A DNA stretch of 64,000 bases from NCBI GenBank assembly GCA_025267735.1, contig CM046299.1:12608232-12672231 (forward strand), read 5' to 3'. This DNA comes from Mactra quadrangularis (taxonomy: Eukaryota > Mollusca > Bivalvia > Venerida > Mactridae). The translations under genes were made by a program, and so were the position numbers. The notes below the pieces were generated by a model. The model ran no database searches. It was not told the origin of the DNA and saw nothing but the letters and a program-made list of their open reading frames with translations. This document shows positions 31,809-43,900 of this stretch, one piece after another. Each line of letters opens with the position of its first letter. The stretch's first letter is position 1.

Positions 31809-32301
31809 GTGGACAAACCGGTTCTCAAACCTCTAAGGATTCAATGAGCCACTTTTAATCAATAAAACAATCAATGTTTTTAGAAAAACACATTAAAAAC
31901 ACACCTTTTAACCTTTATTCCACTTTTCTATCATATATTTGTTGATATTTTAGCTGTCACATTACTTTCACGAGACTTTATGAGCAGAGGACAGGAATGG
32001 GTACCTGTCATGTGCTTTTTTTGTTATAACATACTTTAAAACAATATTTGATGGATTGTACTGACAGGGCGGAAAAAGGTAATAGGGATTTACTTAAAAA
32101 TATTCACCATAACAAAATGTTCATTCTAAATACCTGTTTCTTGCGCATTGTTCTCGTTTGACAGCTGTAGTTGTGTCTGTTGTTTACCAAACTTTTGTGC
32201 ACATGAGTTGATGACGTCATACGCAATTTCGTAGCAAAGTAAACAACTTTTTTTATAAAAGGTTCGAGATCAGGTGAGGTTTTGAGAACAAGTGTTTATA
32301 C
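31809..32301. mobile_element. Non-autonomous inverted-repeat transposon (family M1, copy 2)
   Basis: Same family as 2565-3169, with an internal deletion of about 110 bases relative to it. Ends are GTGGACAAACCGGTTCTC and its imperfect inverse near 32301. Internal stretches such as GGGATTTACTT and TTCTTGCGCATTGTTCTCG are almost identical between copies. Confidence 0.75.
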
Positions 32302-32993
32302 GATACAAATGTATAACATTGCAAGGCAGTGTTGTAACTTAAGTGTATATTTAGAGATGTTTTTATTTTCACTCTAGGGCAAAATAGTGAGTTCCCAAAA
32401 TACATGAAAAATAAATAACTATCATTTTAGCATATTGAGCTTCTTATGGTCAACAGCAAATAAGTTTTATTTCTGGTGAATTAATTACAAAATAGTGTAC
32501 CAGAGGCTTTGAAGATCAAATATAAGATGTTACTTACTTCTAAGTTTTATCAGCTTACTGAATAAATTCACCTATAGTACATAATTGTTTGGGTTTGTAT
32601 GACTGAGTTGTACAAGTGATTTTTGATAGTATGAATGAATTACCTCCCTTGATAAAATATATCAGAAAATTGAATACATTTCATATCATTTATATAAACA
32701 TATAACATTTTATAACTATGTGTGTTGAGAGAGAGAATGATAAATTTATGATATAGTCTACAGACCATAAACTGGCTGATTGCAGTAAACAATGCAAAAT
32801 TGTAAATCTATGGCGCTAATGAAGTCTTTGCCCTTCTTTATTTACATGTTGTTAGGCTAGATTTGTGCTGACCTATCAAAAAGATAGAACTATAGTTAGT
32901 TTAGGATAACTTGAGACAAAATTTAAACAATATTCTATGTAAACAATGTCTCAAGTTATCCTGAACAAGCTGTAGTTGGTTTAATACTTGATA

Positions 32994-33076
32994 GATAGAT
33001 ATCTTCATTAATGTTTACAAGATAGATATCTTCATTAATGTTTACAAGATAGATATCTTCATTAATGTTTACAAGA
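32994..33076 (+). repeat. 27-base tandem repeat, three copies
   Basis: GATAGATATCTTCATTAATG plus TTTACAA is repeated three times without mismatch, indicating recent expansion. Confidence 0.9.
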
Positions 33077-33700
33077 TCTGTGGCCAGTTTCCTAAACTTA
33101 TTGCTAGCTTGCTCTTGGCCCACTGGTACCTTTGATTTGATATCACATGCTTATTCCTTATGGTGTAAGGAAGGTACCAGGGCAGCATACTATCAAAAAT
33201 CTTACGATAATTTAACAATACAATATAGAAGGATTTACGACTTCAATCAGCCGGAAGATGCTTGAAAATACAGACCCCAGGGAATTAAGTCCTAGGTGGC
33301 GATATCCTTAGGAAACTGGCCAATGGTCATATGGGTTAAGATGTGTTTGTTTATTATCTTGATTTATGTTGTTTTTTTTATTGAATATCTGATTATAAAC
33401 ATCTGTCAGTTTATGGTCTGTAGACAATACAAACTTTCTAGTCCAGTATTTTGATAAATGATTGAAATGTTGTGATATATGATAAGAAACATTGAAGAAA
33501 TACAATATTTTAATTTATCTACTTGACTTGGTTGTTTTTTACATACATAGGTTCCTTGCAAATATATTTTCGGTGCATGAAAGCTCTGATAATTTGCTCA
33601 TGGAACTTTAGTCTGATTTTATCTGGTAAGCCGTGACTGCACTTTTGTATTTTTAGAATTTTGGAACATTCCTACAAAAAGGTAGCACAACTTGTTTAAC

Positions 33701-33785
33701 CCACAGGTATTCCAAGTGATCACCAACCATTTATACCTGTAATATATGGGTATAAATGGTTGGTGAACGCTTGGAATCCCTGTGG
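33701..33785. repeat. 85-base hairpin-forming inverted repeat
   Basis: CCACAGG...TTCCAAG...CACCAACCATTTATACC pairs with GGTATAAATGGTTGGTG...CTTGGAA...CCTGTGG, arms about 37 bases and a loop of about 10. The size fits either a tiny foldback MITE or a precursor-microRNA-like hairpin. Confidence 0.75.
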
Positions 33786-33879
33786 TTTCACTAGCCATTA
33801 TTGCATGGAACATATGTGACTGCTGTGTTTCCAGACTGCACTATTTCAGTAGATTTTTATTGGTGTACAATACTATACT

Positions 33880-34600
33880 TGGGATACATTAATTTGAACT
33901 TAATTTCAATGTATAGTTCGAACAAAAAAACAAAACACTGTTTATAATAACAATACAATGAACTAATCCACGACGAGGGATGCCCAGGATGACTTAAAAA
34001 AACAATTGTGATATGCTTTACTTGTGTCTTAATTGTTGGTGTAATAAAGCGTTCTACCATAACAAGCATGATTTGCCAAGTGGTGGTGGTTTATCAACCA
34101 TGGTAATTTTGTTAAAATGAATTACACAAATTTCATTTTCATTACTGCCTACCCCTGAAATGAATTGTCTTAATTTTAATGTTCACCAAAACACGGTTTT
34201 TTTGTATGCACTATCGTACTTACTGTTTATATCTATAGCCAATGTTATGATTGGACTGTTCCAACCAGTTACGGCTCACTAAATAAAATATACCACAGAC
34301 TATACCACAAATTATAAGAAATTGTGTACAGTTCATACAAAAAACAATGCCCCGTTTAATTAAACAATACAATGAAATAATCCCCAATGGAATGCTCGAG
34401 ATGAAATTTTAAAGTTTTTACGAGTGTCATGTTGGTCTAATGGTTAAACGCTCTACCATTACAAGCATGATTGACTAAGAGGGTGGTGGTTTATCCGCCT
34501 TCCTAATTTTGTTAAATGAACTACATCTGTACAGCTTTTATTTTTAATACTGCATTACCTTTGGAATGGATTGATTTATTTTAATGTATACTTGAACATG
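33880..34600 (+). repeat. Diverged tandem pair with a tRNA-like segment
   Basis: The block around 33930-34200 recurs at about 34345-34600: AACAATACAATGAA, CTCTACCATTACAAGCATGA and GGTGGTGGTTTATC are shared. The second copy contains GTTGGTCTAATGGTTAAACG, a tRNA box-A-like sequence. Probably two copies of one SINE-like element. Confidence 0.5.
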
Positions 34601-34884
34601 TAATGTTATTTTGTAAGAATCATACTTACTTCTATTTTCCCTTTTCCTGCAGTCTGATATACAATTAAGGGCTGAGATAAAGCCCAAATCAATCAGACAC
34701 CACATGTGTATTTATTAATTACTCCACCAGGTTTAGCCCTGTTTGACCCATGTCCAGGCAGCTCTGTCAAAGCTTTGATTAATCTGTTCTAGGAAAAAGG
34801 TACAGTTTAGTACCCAGACCATGTTATCAGCAATCTTGTACATAGTTGTACATGTATTGAAACATTTTCATATAATATTTTGCC

Positions 34885-34960
34885 ATGATGAGTGACTTGC
34901 ACCCACAACTTTCTGCTTGCAAGTCAGATGCTCTACTCTTTGAGCCAATCAGGCTGATTA
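34885..34960 (-). repeat. tRNA-Ala-like SINE head
   Basis: On the - strand GGCTCAAAGAGTAGAGC forms a D-arm-like segment, CTTGCAA a loop with a TGC anticodon position, and GTGGGTGCAAGTCAC a T-arm-like segment. Stems have mismatches and no proper acceptor stem is seen, so it is probably a SINE or tRNA relic. Confidence 0.45.
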
Positions 34961-34965
34961 AAATA

Positions 34966-35242
34966 ATTTTTCAACGAAAAAAATTCAACTAATAGGCAAA
35001 ACATGGGTGGGCGGTCTGGCGGGCATCCGGTGTCGTTAACAATTGCAAGTTTCCAATTTAGCCGCCATTTCTGGTCAGATCTTTATGAAACTTCATACAA
35101 TGATAACACACCATGTAATAAACAGAATTAGAATGTAACCATTACTCTACCTGGCTTTATTATGGATTATTTCCCTTTGTAATTTTTGTGTTAAAGATTT
35201 TAAATTTGGCTTTTATGTGATTTCTGCATTACATTTCTTGTT
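34966..35242 (+). mobile_element. Helentron-like element, family D copy 2
   Basis: Shares CATACAATGATAACA, CTACCTGGCTTTATTATGG and CATTACATTTCTTGTT with 22532-22839. The 3' stem is eroded. Confidence 0.6.
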
Positions 35243-35758
35243 ACTTGAATAAGTACTAAATATTATATACAACTTTGCCAGCTTCTAGATCTCAACCTTG
35301 GCTTAATATTGACTAAAAGATTACAAGGCTAGTCAAACTTAATGCACCAATGTTGTAGAAAGAAGTCGAGTTAACTACTCAATGAGGAACTGAAACTGGC
35401 AACCACCTGTTTGCTACTCAGATGCTTTCATATGGCAGCTGATTTTCAGCTAATTTCTACACATTTAGCTTCCTATAGCCATTAGCAAGTAGATTTTATG
35501 ACTAATGAACTGAATACAAAATAGTGTACCAAAGGCTTTGAAATATCAGAAATATATACGGCTATTTGACAAATGAAATGTTAATTTATTGGATAGAGTG
35601 AGCATAAATTGTACCTAATTGACCTGTTTTCAGAAGTAATTGACCCTTTACAGCTGATTTCATGAGTCCACAATGGCAGCCCTGTTTCATCAGTGGCTCA
35701 CAACTGACCTACTGGATAGAGGTAGGTGGTATGGAAGCAGTAAATGGATTTATTTATT

Positions 35759-36050
35759 TATAAATAATTTCGATATTTATTTCTATCGGGTTTAACGCCG
35801 TGTCAACTCAATTTTTATGTTATTTTACGGCGTCCATCACACCTAACCTAGCTTTCCTGGACCCTTGTCTACAAACAGTACTCACCTACTTTCCTCAAGG
35901 CCAGAAACTTTTCCATGTACCTTATTAATGGAGGAAAATTGACATTATTGAAGGGTATAACCTTCCAGGGTGGGATTCAAACCAGTACCCTCTTCAGAAC
36001 AATAGACTCAAAATCCAGGCACGCGACCAACTGGGCTTCCGACCCGGGTT
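35759..36050 (-). repeat. tRNA-derived SINE, family 2
   Basis: On the - strand the head is AACCCGGGTCGGAAGCCCAG, with a body shared with 38982 and 40934 (GGGTATAACC, CAATTTTCCTCCATTAATAA, GTCCAGGAAAGCTAGG) and the tail GGCGTTAAACCC. Confidence 0.75.
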
Positions 36051-36992
36051 AGCAATGAAAGAAATATTGATGAAGAAATTACAACAAAAAATAGAAATGA
36101 ACATTTATATATATTTGATACGTCTTTTTACAAGTACAAGGTACAAAATACACATACAAATACTTTCAATTTTGTTATAACTCTGAGTTGACAGCATTGT
36201 TATAGACATTTCTACATAGATATTTCATCACAAATGGGCTGTTTTTCATTGTTGTCCATACATTGTAAGGTCCATATACAACTATCTCCCTGACATATAA
36301 TATGTACTCCTTTCTTGAAAAACTGTATAAAATGGGTATTAAACACAGAAATATTGGTACCACTTTTTTCAACATTTTAAGTGTATTAATACTTTTAAGT
36401 ATACTTCTTCTAGAAAAAAGCATGCTAAATAAAACATATATAATGTAGAAAAAATAATCTCCACTTGACGGATACTAATACAAAAGTCACTTTATTGACT
36501 TAATACACTTAGAACGTAGAATAATACGCTGCCAATACCTCTCTGCTAAATATGCATTAAATGCACATTTCATACACTTTTCAGAAGGATTATAATCATT
36601 TATTCATCACATTTATACTTAATACCTGTATTATAACATTATAAGAAAGTAAACAAATCTATCAACAGATACTGCAAGTAACCATGGGAACATGTCTGGC
36701 AAATTTTCATCCTGACTCAGGGGTGTGGAATTTCTACACCCGACTCGTCCGACTCGCACATTTATGTCCATGGACAAGTAAATACTTCCACCCTACTTGT
36801 CTGTAGATAAGTCATAAGTCTTAGCTGTTAACATACAGTAATTAACTACTAGACAAGGGCATTTGATCTGGTACAAGTTCATTTTTGAATTCCACAAGTC
36901 CATGGACAAGCAGAAAAAAAACTAGAAATTCCACATCCCTACGACTGACAAAAGTAGGAAGTCAGTTGTACCGTATGTACAGCATATTTTAG

Positions 36993-37132
36993 GGCATGTT
37001 CCGCAAGGAAATCGCTAGATAGCGCTTCGTCCTCTGGTACCTTTCTTGCACCAAAAGTATTTACTATGTGACACCAAATCGAGGGTACCAGGGCACGAAG
37101 CACTAGCTAGCGATGGCCTTGCGGAACGTGCC
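36993..37132. mobile_element. 140-base foldback MITE
   Basis: Ends GGCATGTTCCGCAAGG and CCTTGCGGAACGTGCC are inverse, with further pairing (ATCGCTAG/CTAGCGAT, GCTTCGTCC...GGTACC / GGTACC...GCACGAAGC). No open frame. Confidence 0.7.
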
Positions 37133-37139
37133 ATTAGTC

Positions 37140-38980
37140 TTCTTCTGTTATTGCTACATATATTTTTGGCAAGACTAAATTTCATCAATGAGACATAACC
37201 TCATAGGCAGGTCAGACTTAATGTCAAACAGATGCTTCCTCAGTAATGCAATCTCTACTATAGGTAATAATTATATATAAATACAAAGAGATGATTAGGT
37301 TTGATTATTACTGGTAATGTTTAATGTATAGGACTGTCACCACCAGACTCCTTATTCAATTTCAATCAATAGAATTGGTTGTTTTTTATATAAGATCATA
37401 AGATGGAAGAACCATTTCATGATTTTTAAACTTTATTTACTCTGCCTAGTTCTGGCATAATGAAACCAAACCAAAATATTGACAATCTGTCAGAATATTT
37501 CATTTTTAGAAATTGTCTCTTGTAAAAATGGCCGAGGATTAACCAGTTCTAATTGAATTCAAGCAAATGATTATTTGATTTTAGTTTTGAGTATTTGTGA
37601 CAGCCCCAGTAATATATAATAGTAAAGACACCTACTGATTGATAAAAAACATTGTCATGCAACTTTAAAAAGAAGGAAAATATGATAATGTTTGTAATTA
37701 CATGTGACGTTAACTATACAAGAAAAAGTTAACTCAAGTTTCAAGATGTGTTGCTTTACCCAATATTGTGTTTTAAAAGATCTAAACATAAACCCTATCC
37801 AGTCCAATAAAAGTTTTTTACCTTAACTTAGTATACCCAATAATTTTCAAAAAATGTGGACTCTCAACAAAAATATGATATAAAGGTCTATTATCATGAC
37901 TCATTTCTAAATTTACCCAGAGTGAACAAGTTTGAATATTAAAATGGCAACTAATTAGTATTATTTTGACCTCATTATCATTCAAAAATATAAATATACA
38001 GGCAAAACTGTTGCAATCAGTTGATAAAAAATTATGCCACAAAATTACTTTCTAAGAGTTTAATCATTCATAAGATTTAGTTATTTAATTAAAGAGGAAA
38101 AGAGCTAGACCAATAAATCAGAGAATTGAGGTAAACTTGTTGGTTAAAGATGACCAATAATTGCACTTCAGGGTCTACAGTGAATGATTTTACTGTCTTA
38201 TGATAATATGGTTGTTATGGTATGGAAATGGCTCCACTATTCTTTTACTATCTATTGTTTTTAAGACATATTTTCTAACAGAAGCAATCCATGGGTGAAA
38301 TTTAAATTTGCTGGCAAGACTGACTTTGATACAAGACATGTCCACAGATGCGACATTTTACATTTTGTTCTAGCTTGACAATTAAATAAGAAGTGACCAT
38401 GGAAAAAACACTCTTCGAGTGTGAGACAGACTCACAATCAGGAGCCGTCCATAAACAACACACTACTCTATGATGGTAAGGAATACTCTCATTCAGGAGT
38501 TGTCTACGAACAACATATTCCACTTTTTGATAAAACGTAAGACGAGACATTCAACCACAAGCTGCTAGCCAATGATCAAACACTACTGTTTAGTTGGACT
38601 CTTTCTACAATTTTATTAAAAATATTAAATAAGCTTTCAACTTATTGTAGACTAGATACCTTTAACTAGGTATTTTCAAGGCCGATTTTAACACACAGGT
38701 ACTTTGTAAGCCTCCATTTTCTCTAATTAAGTCTATGAATGTCTCTGTTATATAAGTTATACATGCTGTGACAAGGAAGCCAGCAGACAATATAGTTCAT
38801 GTAATCATTAATTGACTTAAATGGTAAAATTTCTGATCAAGCTCACATCACTAATTGCTGCAGAATACAAAAAGCAATTTAGCTATTTCACAAAGATGAA
38901 CTAACATACATGCTTATAAATGCATGGGTGAAAGTTGAACGTTTTGTAAATACTGAAAACCCTATTTTCAAAATACTTTT
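37140..38980. other. Intergenic DNA, no gene seen
   Basis: AT-rich, with no splice-supported exons. 38395-38560 holds two diverged direct copies of a CAGGAGYYGTC...AACAACA segment. Could be part of a long bzw 3' untranslated region. Confidence 0.45.
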
Positions 38981-38981
38981 T

Positions 38982-39234
38982 TTAATGGGTTTAACCCATG
39001 TCAACAAGGTCATTTTACGGTGTCCAGCGCACCTAACCTAGCTTTCCTGGACCCTTGTCTATTACCAGTACTCACCTACCCTTCCACAAGGCTGGAAACT
39101 TCTCCATATTATCAAATCAATGGAGAAAAATTGACATTATTGTTCAATTTTCATGGAAGGGTATAACCTCCCCGGGTATAACCTCCTTTGGGGCACAAGA
39201 TTCCAAATCCCAGTGAGCTATCGACCCGGGTTTT
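38982..39234 (-). repeat. tRNA-derived SINE, family 2
   Basis: Same body as 35759-36050 (CACCTAACCTAGCTTTCCTG, AATGGAGAAAAATTGACATT, GGGTATAACCTCC) with the head at right ending CGACCCGGGTT. It has a short direct duplication of GGGTATAACCTCC. Confidence 0.75.
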
Positions 39235-40891
39235 TCAAAATACTGGAATATGAATATTTCAAAGGACATCATTCAGTAATTTTATTCTCAAAATAATAAA
39301 ATCAGTATTAATACTGAAAACTTACACCCATGTAAAATATAAAAAATTAAAGCAAAAAATGATTTCATTGATATGAACAATATTTTTTATTTATTTCCAT
39401 CTGGTACAAAACAATGACACAATTTCTTTCTTTCACATTAACACAAAATGTTTGACATAATTGACACTTGCAGTGAGTACAGAAAGCATGAGTAATACAT
39501 GTTACAAAAAGCTGGCCATTGTGATAGGGAATAAAAATACAATAATGAAATGAAAAAAATATCCAATGATAAACTGCATCATAAATCTATACAATATTTT
39601 GTAAAAATTGGAAAAAAAATGAGTTCGGAAATAAAAACCTGAATCAAATCACCAAGCACAATTGCGCAAATTTTCAATCACTACATTCAAACAGAGAGAA
39701 AGATGTGAGACAATTGTGTGGTAATGATAATACACACATGGTCTAGAGGCATATACAGTCATTCTTCATAGAATATACATGCACTGATTTACAAAAAAAC
39801 TCGACATGCATTGTGCAGTGATTCAGAGTAAAACATTTAAACGATCACAAATTAGTAAAATAAAGAAATTTGAACATTATTGTACAGTTATTAGAAAATC
39901 ACTGACCATTATGTTGTACATGGAGATAGTTTGAATCTATCTTTTATTTCTGATTAACCATGTATTTATACATAAGAACAAAGAAAGCACAAAAAAAGCA
40001 AAGGGAGGCAACTACAAAAAAAAATATTTCCAATAAAATAGATCTAGTATTACGATTAGGACAACAAACTGCAAAATGTATAAAGTACCAAGTATACAAT
40101 GTAACAATGTTTCAAAAATAACATTTCTGAAGTTACATTTTAGTACAAATATATATTATATACACATAAATATATATATGTAATATACACATATATATTA
40201 TACATGAAAAAAAATAAAATAAAAAAATCTACAAAAATTTGACGACCAAAATGCACCAATCACGCATGTATACACATTTAAATTGAAATTTTCCTTACAA
40301 TGCTAAGCTGATTTCAATACATGTTTTAGCATTTAACATGATAATAACCCCAGGGTGAATAGTTAAAAAATGTCACCGTACAACGCTGCCTGATAGAAAC
40401 CTGATTGTTTTTATTCATATTCGAATACAGTAAAATATTCTTTTACGCAAAAACACAGAGAATTTTTTGTATGTATATAGCATCAGGTATGATGTTATAA
40501 ATGTATATAAAGTGATGAAAAAAATACATAATATAAACAATACAGTACAATTCTCTACAAAGGTTTGAACTAACTGATTTATTCATATGAGTATAATGAT
40601 TCAAGTACTGAGCTTTAAACATTGTGGGTTATTATATATATATATCAATACTAATATGTACATGGTGAAATAGTTTACATAAGGTAGCACTCAATAATAA
40701 TACACGTAGCTTAATAATGGCCTCTACAAACAATACTATGTAATCAATATACAAAAAAGTAAAGGCCAGTTTTATGTTATCCACATTGTGATATTGTCGT
40801 CTTTTTTTGTATGAATGAAGACTTGGTAGACTACAAGCTGTGTTTGTTTCATATAATAAACAACACAAACTTCATCATCATCATAAACCAC

Positions 40892-40911
40892 TTAGTCTTC
40901 CTCATCAGATT
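40892..40911 (-). CDS. BZW: bzw exon 13: last coding exon (acidic C-terminus)
   Basis: Only 20 coding bases follow the acceptor TTGTTTCAG; with the split Glu codon they encode E-S-D-E-E-D and TAA (40894-40892). The acidic tail extends AA-box 2, as in human BZW (E-E-E-S-E-S-E-G-E). The 3' untranslated region continues below 40892; several TTTATT stretches (AATAAA on the - strand, for example near 40577 and 39385) could be its polyadenylation signal and none is decisive. Confidence 0.9.
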
Positions 40912-43900
40912 CTGAAACAACAAAATGGTTAAAATTGTTATTTATTTATACAGGATTTAACACTGTCAACACAATTTTTTAAGTTATTTTACTCTGTTCA
41001 GTGCAACTTACCAAGCTTTCCTTGACCCTACTATAACCAGTACTTACCTACCCTTCCACAAGGCTGGAAACTTCTCCATATACCTTATTAATGGAAGAAA
41101 ATTGACATTATTGTCAAATTTTCATGGAAGGGTAAAACCTCCCCAGATGGGATTCGAACCATTACCCCCTTAGGGACACTAGATTCCGCGCTACCAACAG
41201 GCAACTGTGCTACCGACCGGGGTTGTTGAAATTGTTAAAATAAGACCTATCTCAGAATGTGATTAATAGGTTAGAGTATGGAGCTGGATAAAACTGAATT
41301 TAGGTTAGAGTATGGAGCTGGATAAAACTGAATTTAATGACTTGTTGTTGTTTTTTACCAACTGTAGACTCATTAAAATTAAAATCATAGGATGACAAGA
41401 AAGCAAAACTCTAGAATCTACCCAATAATGGGTGCTGAGAAATTAAGTGGACACAATTTTACATCAATGGACCATTCTTAAAAAGGGTTTCATTGTTTGC
41501 TTTTGATGTTGAAGCATTTTTATCAGTCATAGTTTTATCGAATTAGATAAAAAATAAATAATATGTTAAAATTATTCATATTCAGATAAGGCTCTTGTAG
41601 TTTTTATCCTTCTAAAGATCCATTCAGCTTTTTTAAGTGAGGCAGAATCATGGAGCATAGTCATGAAAACATTATCTACATTAAACTCTTGCCTTTCTTT
41701 CCTTTCGTAAGTTGACAGATAAAGTTGAGAAAGCTTTATCAGATCACCAGTCAAAAAATTATAGGTTATTATACATTTTACTGTACAATACAGAAATATA
41801 TTTGGACGAGTACACAGCTTGGAAAGTCATATTGGACGAGCCGATAGGCGAGTCCAATATGACTTTTCTAGCTGTGTTCGAGTCCAAATATATACCGTAT
41901 TGTATTGTAAAATGTATAATAACCTTTTTATCTTCCGTATTCTTTGAAATAATCATCATCATTTGATGGTTAAAGATTAAAATTAGAAACCAGACTAGCA
42001 TCGTTTAGTGCACATGTACCAAACTGCACAACACGAAAATAATACACATATTTTTTATCCAATACGGGAATATATTGGACAGTCATGTGGTACAAATGCA
42101 GATTGTTGATTGATTAGATTTATTAGATATATAATAATCTAAATTATAATAGGACAAGTGCATCTAACATTAGTATTCAACAAATATCCTACAAATTTGT
42201 ATAAATAACGTACCTTCCTCAGCATTTTGTAACCATTCTATAAATGTCTTCATCTGTTCAAGGAATACAGATTTTCCTTTAGCAGAATGAGATGTTGTAT
42301 ACCATTTCATTATACTGTCTTCACTCAATACATCAGCTAGAAATATAATAATATACTATCAGTAATTGTTGTGGTTGCCATGGACAACTGTATGTATAAG
42401 TGGTTACCTTAGACAACCATGTTTATTTTTGGTTGCCATGGACAACTGTATGTATTAGTGGTTACCTAAGACAACCATGTTTATTTTTGGTTGCCAGGGA
42501 CAACCTTAAGTATAAGTTGTCTCTTAGGACAAATGTAAACAAAAGTGGTAACCAAGGACAACTTTTAAATGTGCTAAAAGTTATTTATAGGACAAGACAT
42601 AGATTATAATCAGGATTTACTTTGATTTCTACTTACTTAAACAATGAACAACAATGAAGTCACCTTTTCATGATTCCAAAAATCTTTAACTTCAGGACCA
42701 TTACTGATATTGTGCGACCTGTCACCTGATTCCTAATCTTATAGCATATATTGATTCATTCATTTTTTACAAAGGTGGAAACACAAATTATGAGTATAAT
42801 TGTGCATAAATTTATCCTTGATACAGGATAAGTTTGTTTGTTGGGTTTAACGCCATAGCAAAACATTGTATAGGTCATATAACAGTGGTCAGTCAACCTA
42901 CTCACTCCTCCTGGAAAGGCTAAATCTTTGGATTTAGTTGTTAACCAACTACTAAGCGCATACTTTTGTCAGTGACTGACAACTGCCCATACATAATTAA
43001 AAATCCTTGGTAGGAGGATAAGAATCATTGGTTAAAGTTCAAAAGCTCAAATATCCTGAAATCCATGATTTTCATGAGTTCAGCAGCCTTTTTAAACAGG
43101 AAACAAAACCTTTCTAAGCATACAAAAATCCTGAACTTCAGAATATATCCTGAAGACTTTTACCCAGGAAAAAATTTGTGAGTGATGTGCTTACTTTTGT
43201 AGAAGAGAACAATGATTTTTTGAAATACTTTCATGAACACCATGTTCTCGTAACAGTACTCTTGTATTTTAACAAGAAGTTTGATTTCAGCTTCAATAGA
43301 TTTAGCCACCACAGCTAACACCATTGAATATTTCTTCAAATGTTTTATAGCTTGCTCAGCTACCAACTCCTCTTTTTTATTCCATTCTACCTGAGCCATT
43401 AATGTGTTCCATACCTGTAATATATAAACAAGAAATGTAATGTGGAAACTGCATTCAAGCCGGATTTAAAAACTTACACGCAAAAATTCTAAAGGAAAAT
43501 AATCCATAATAAAGGCAGGTAGAGTTGCGGTTTCTTTCTAATCCTGTTCATCAGATGGTATGTTATCATTGTATGAAGTTTCATAAACATCTGACAATAA
43601 ATGGCAGAACTATATGGTAAAGAAAAACTTAAACACAATTGTTAACGACACCTGACTCCCGACCGCCTGTGTTTTGCCAAACTATTTTTCATGCAAGATT
43701 TTCAGGTTTACATCCCTTTTTTACAGTAAGCGATACAAAGTAATCAATAAGAACAAGGGTAGAGAAAGGTAACCATTTTAGTAACCCTTCTCTCATACCA
43801 TTTACAATTTAGAGTTATATGTGGTAGACAATTCACCAAACCGTATCATCAGTATTTAACTAGTCTATGTTAGATAAAACTAACTTTATTCAGTATTTAA

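Noticed and set aside
36175..36423. 82-codon - strand frame as a bzw-neighbouring gene
   Set aside because: AT-rich, no domain, no splice or phase relation to any exon.
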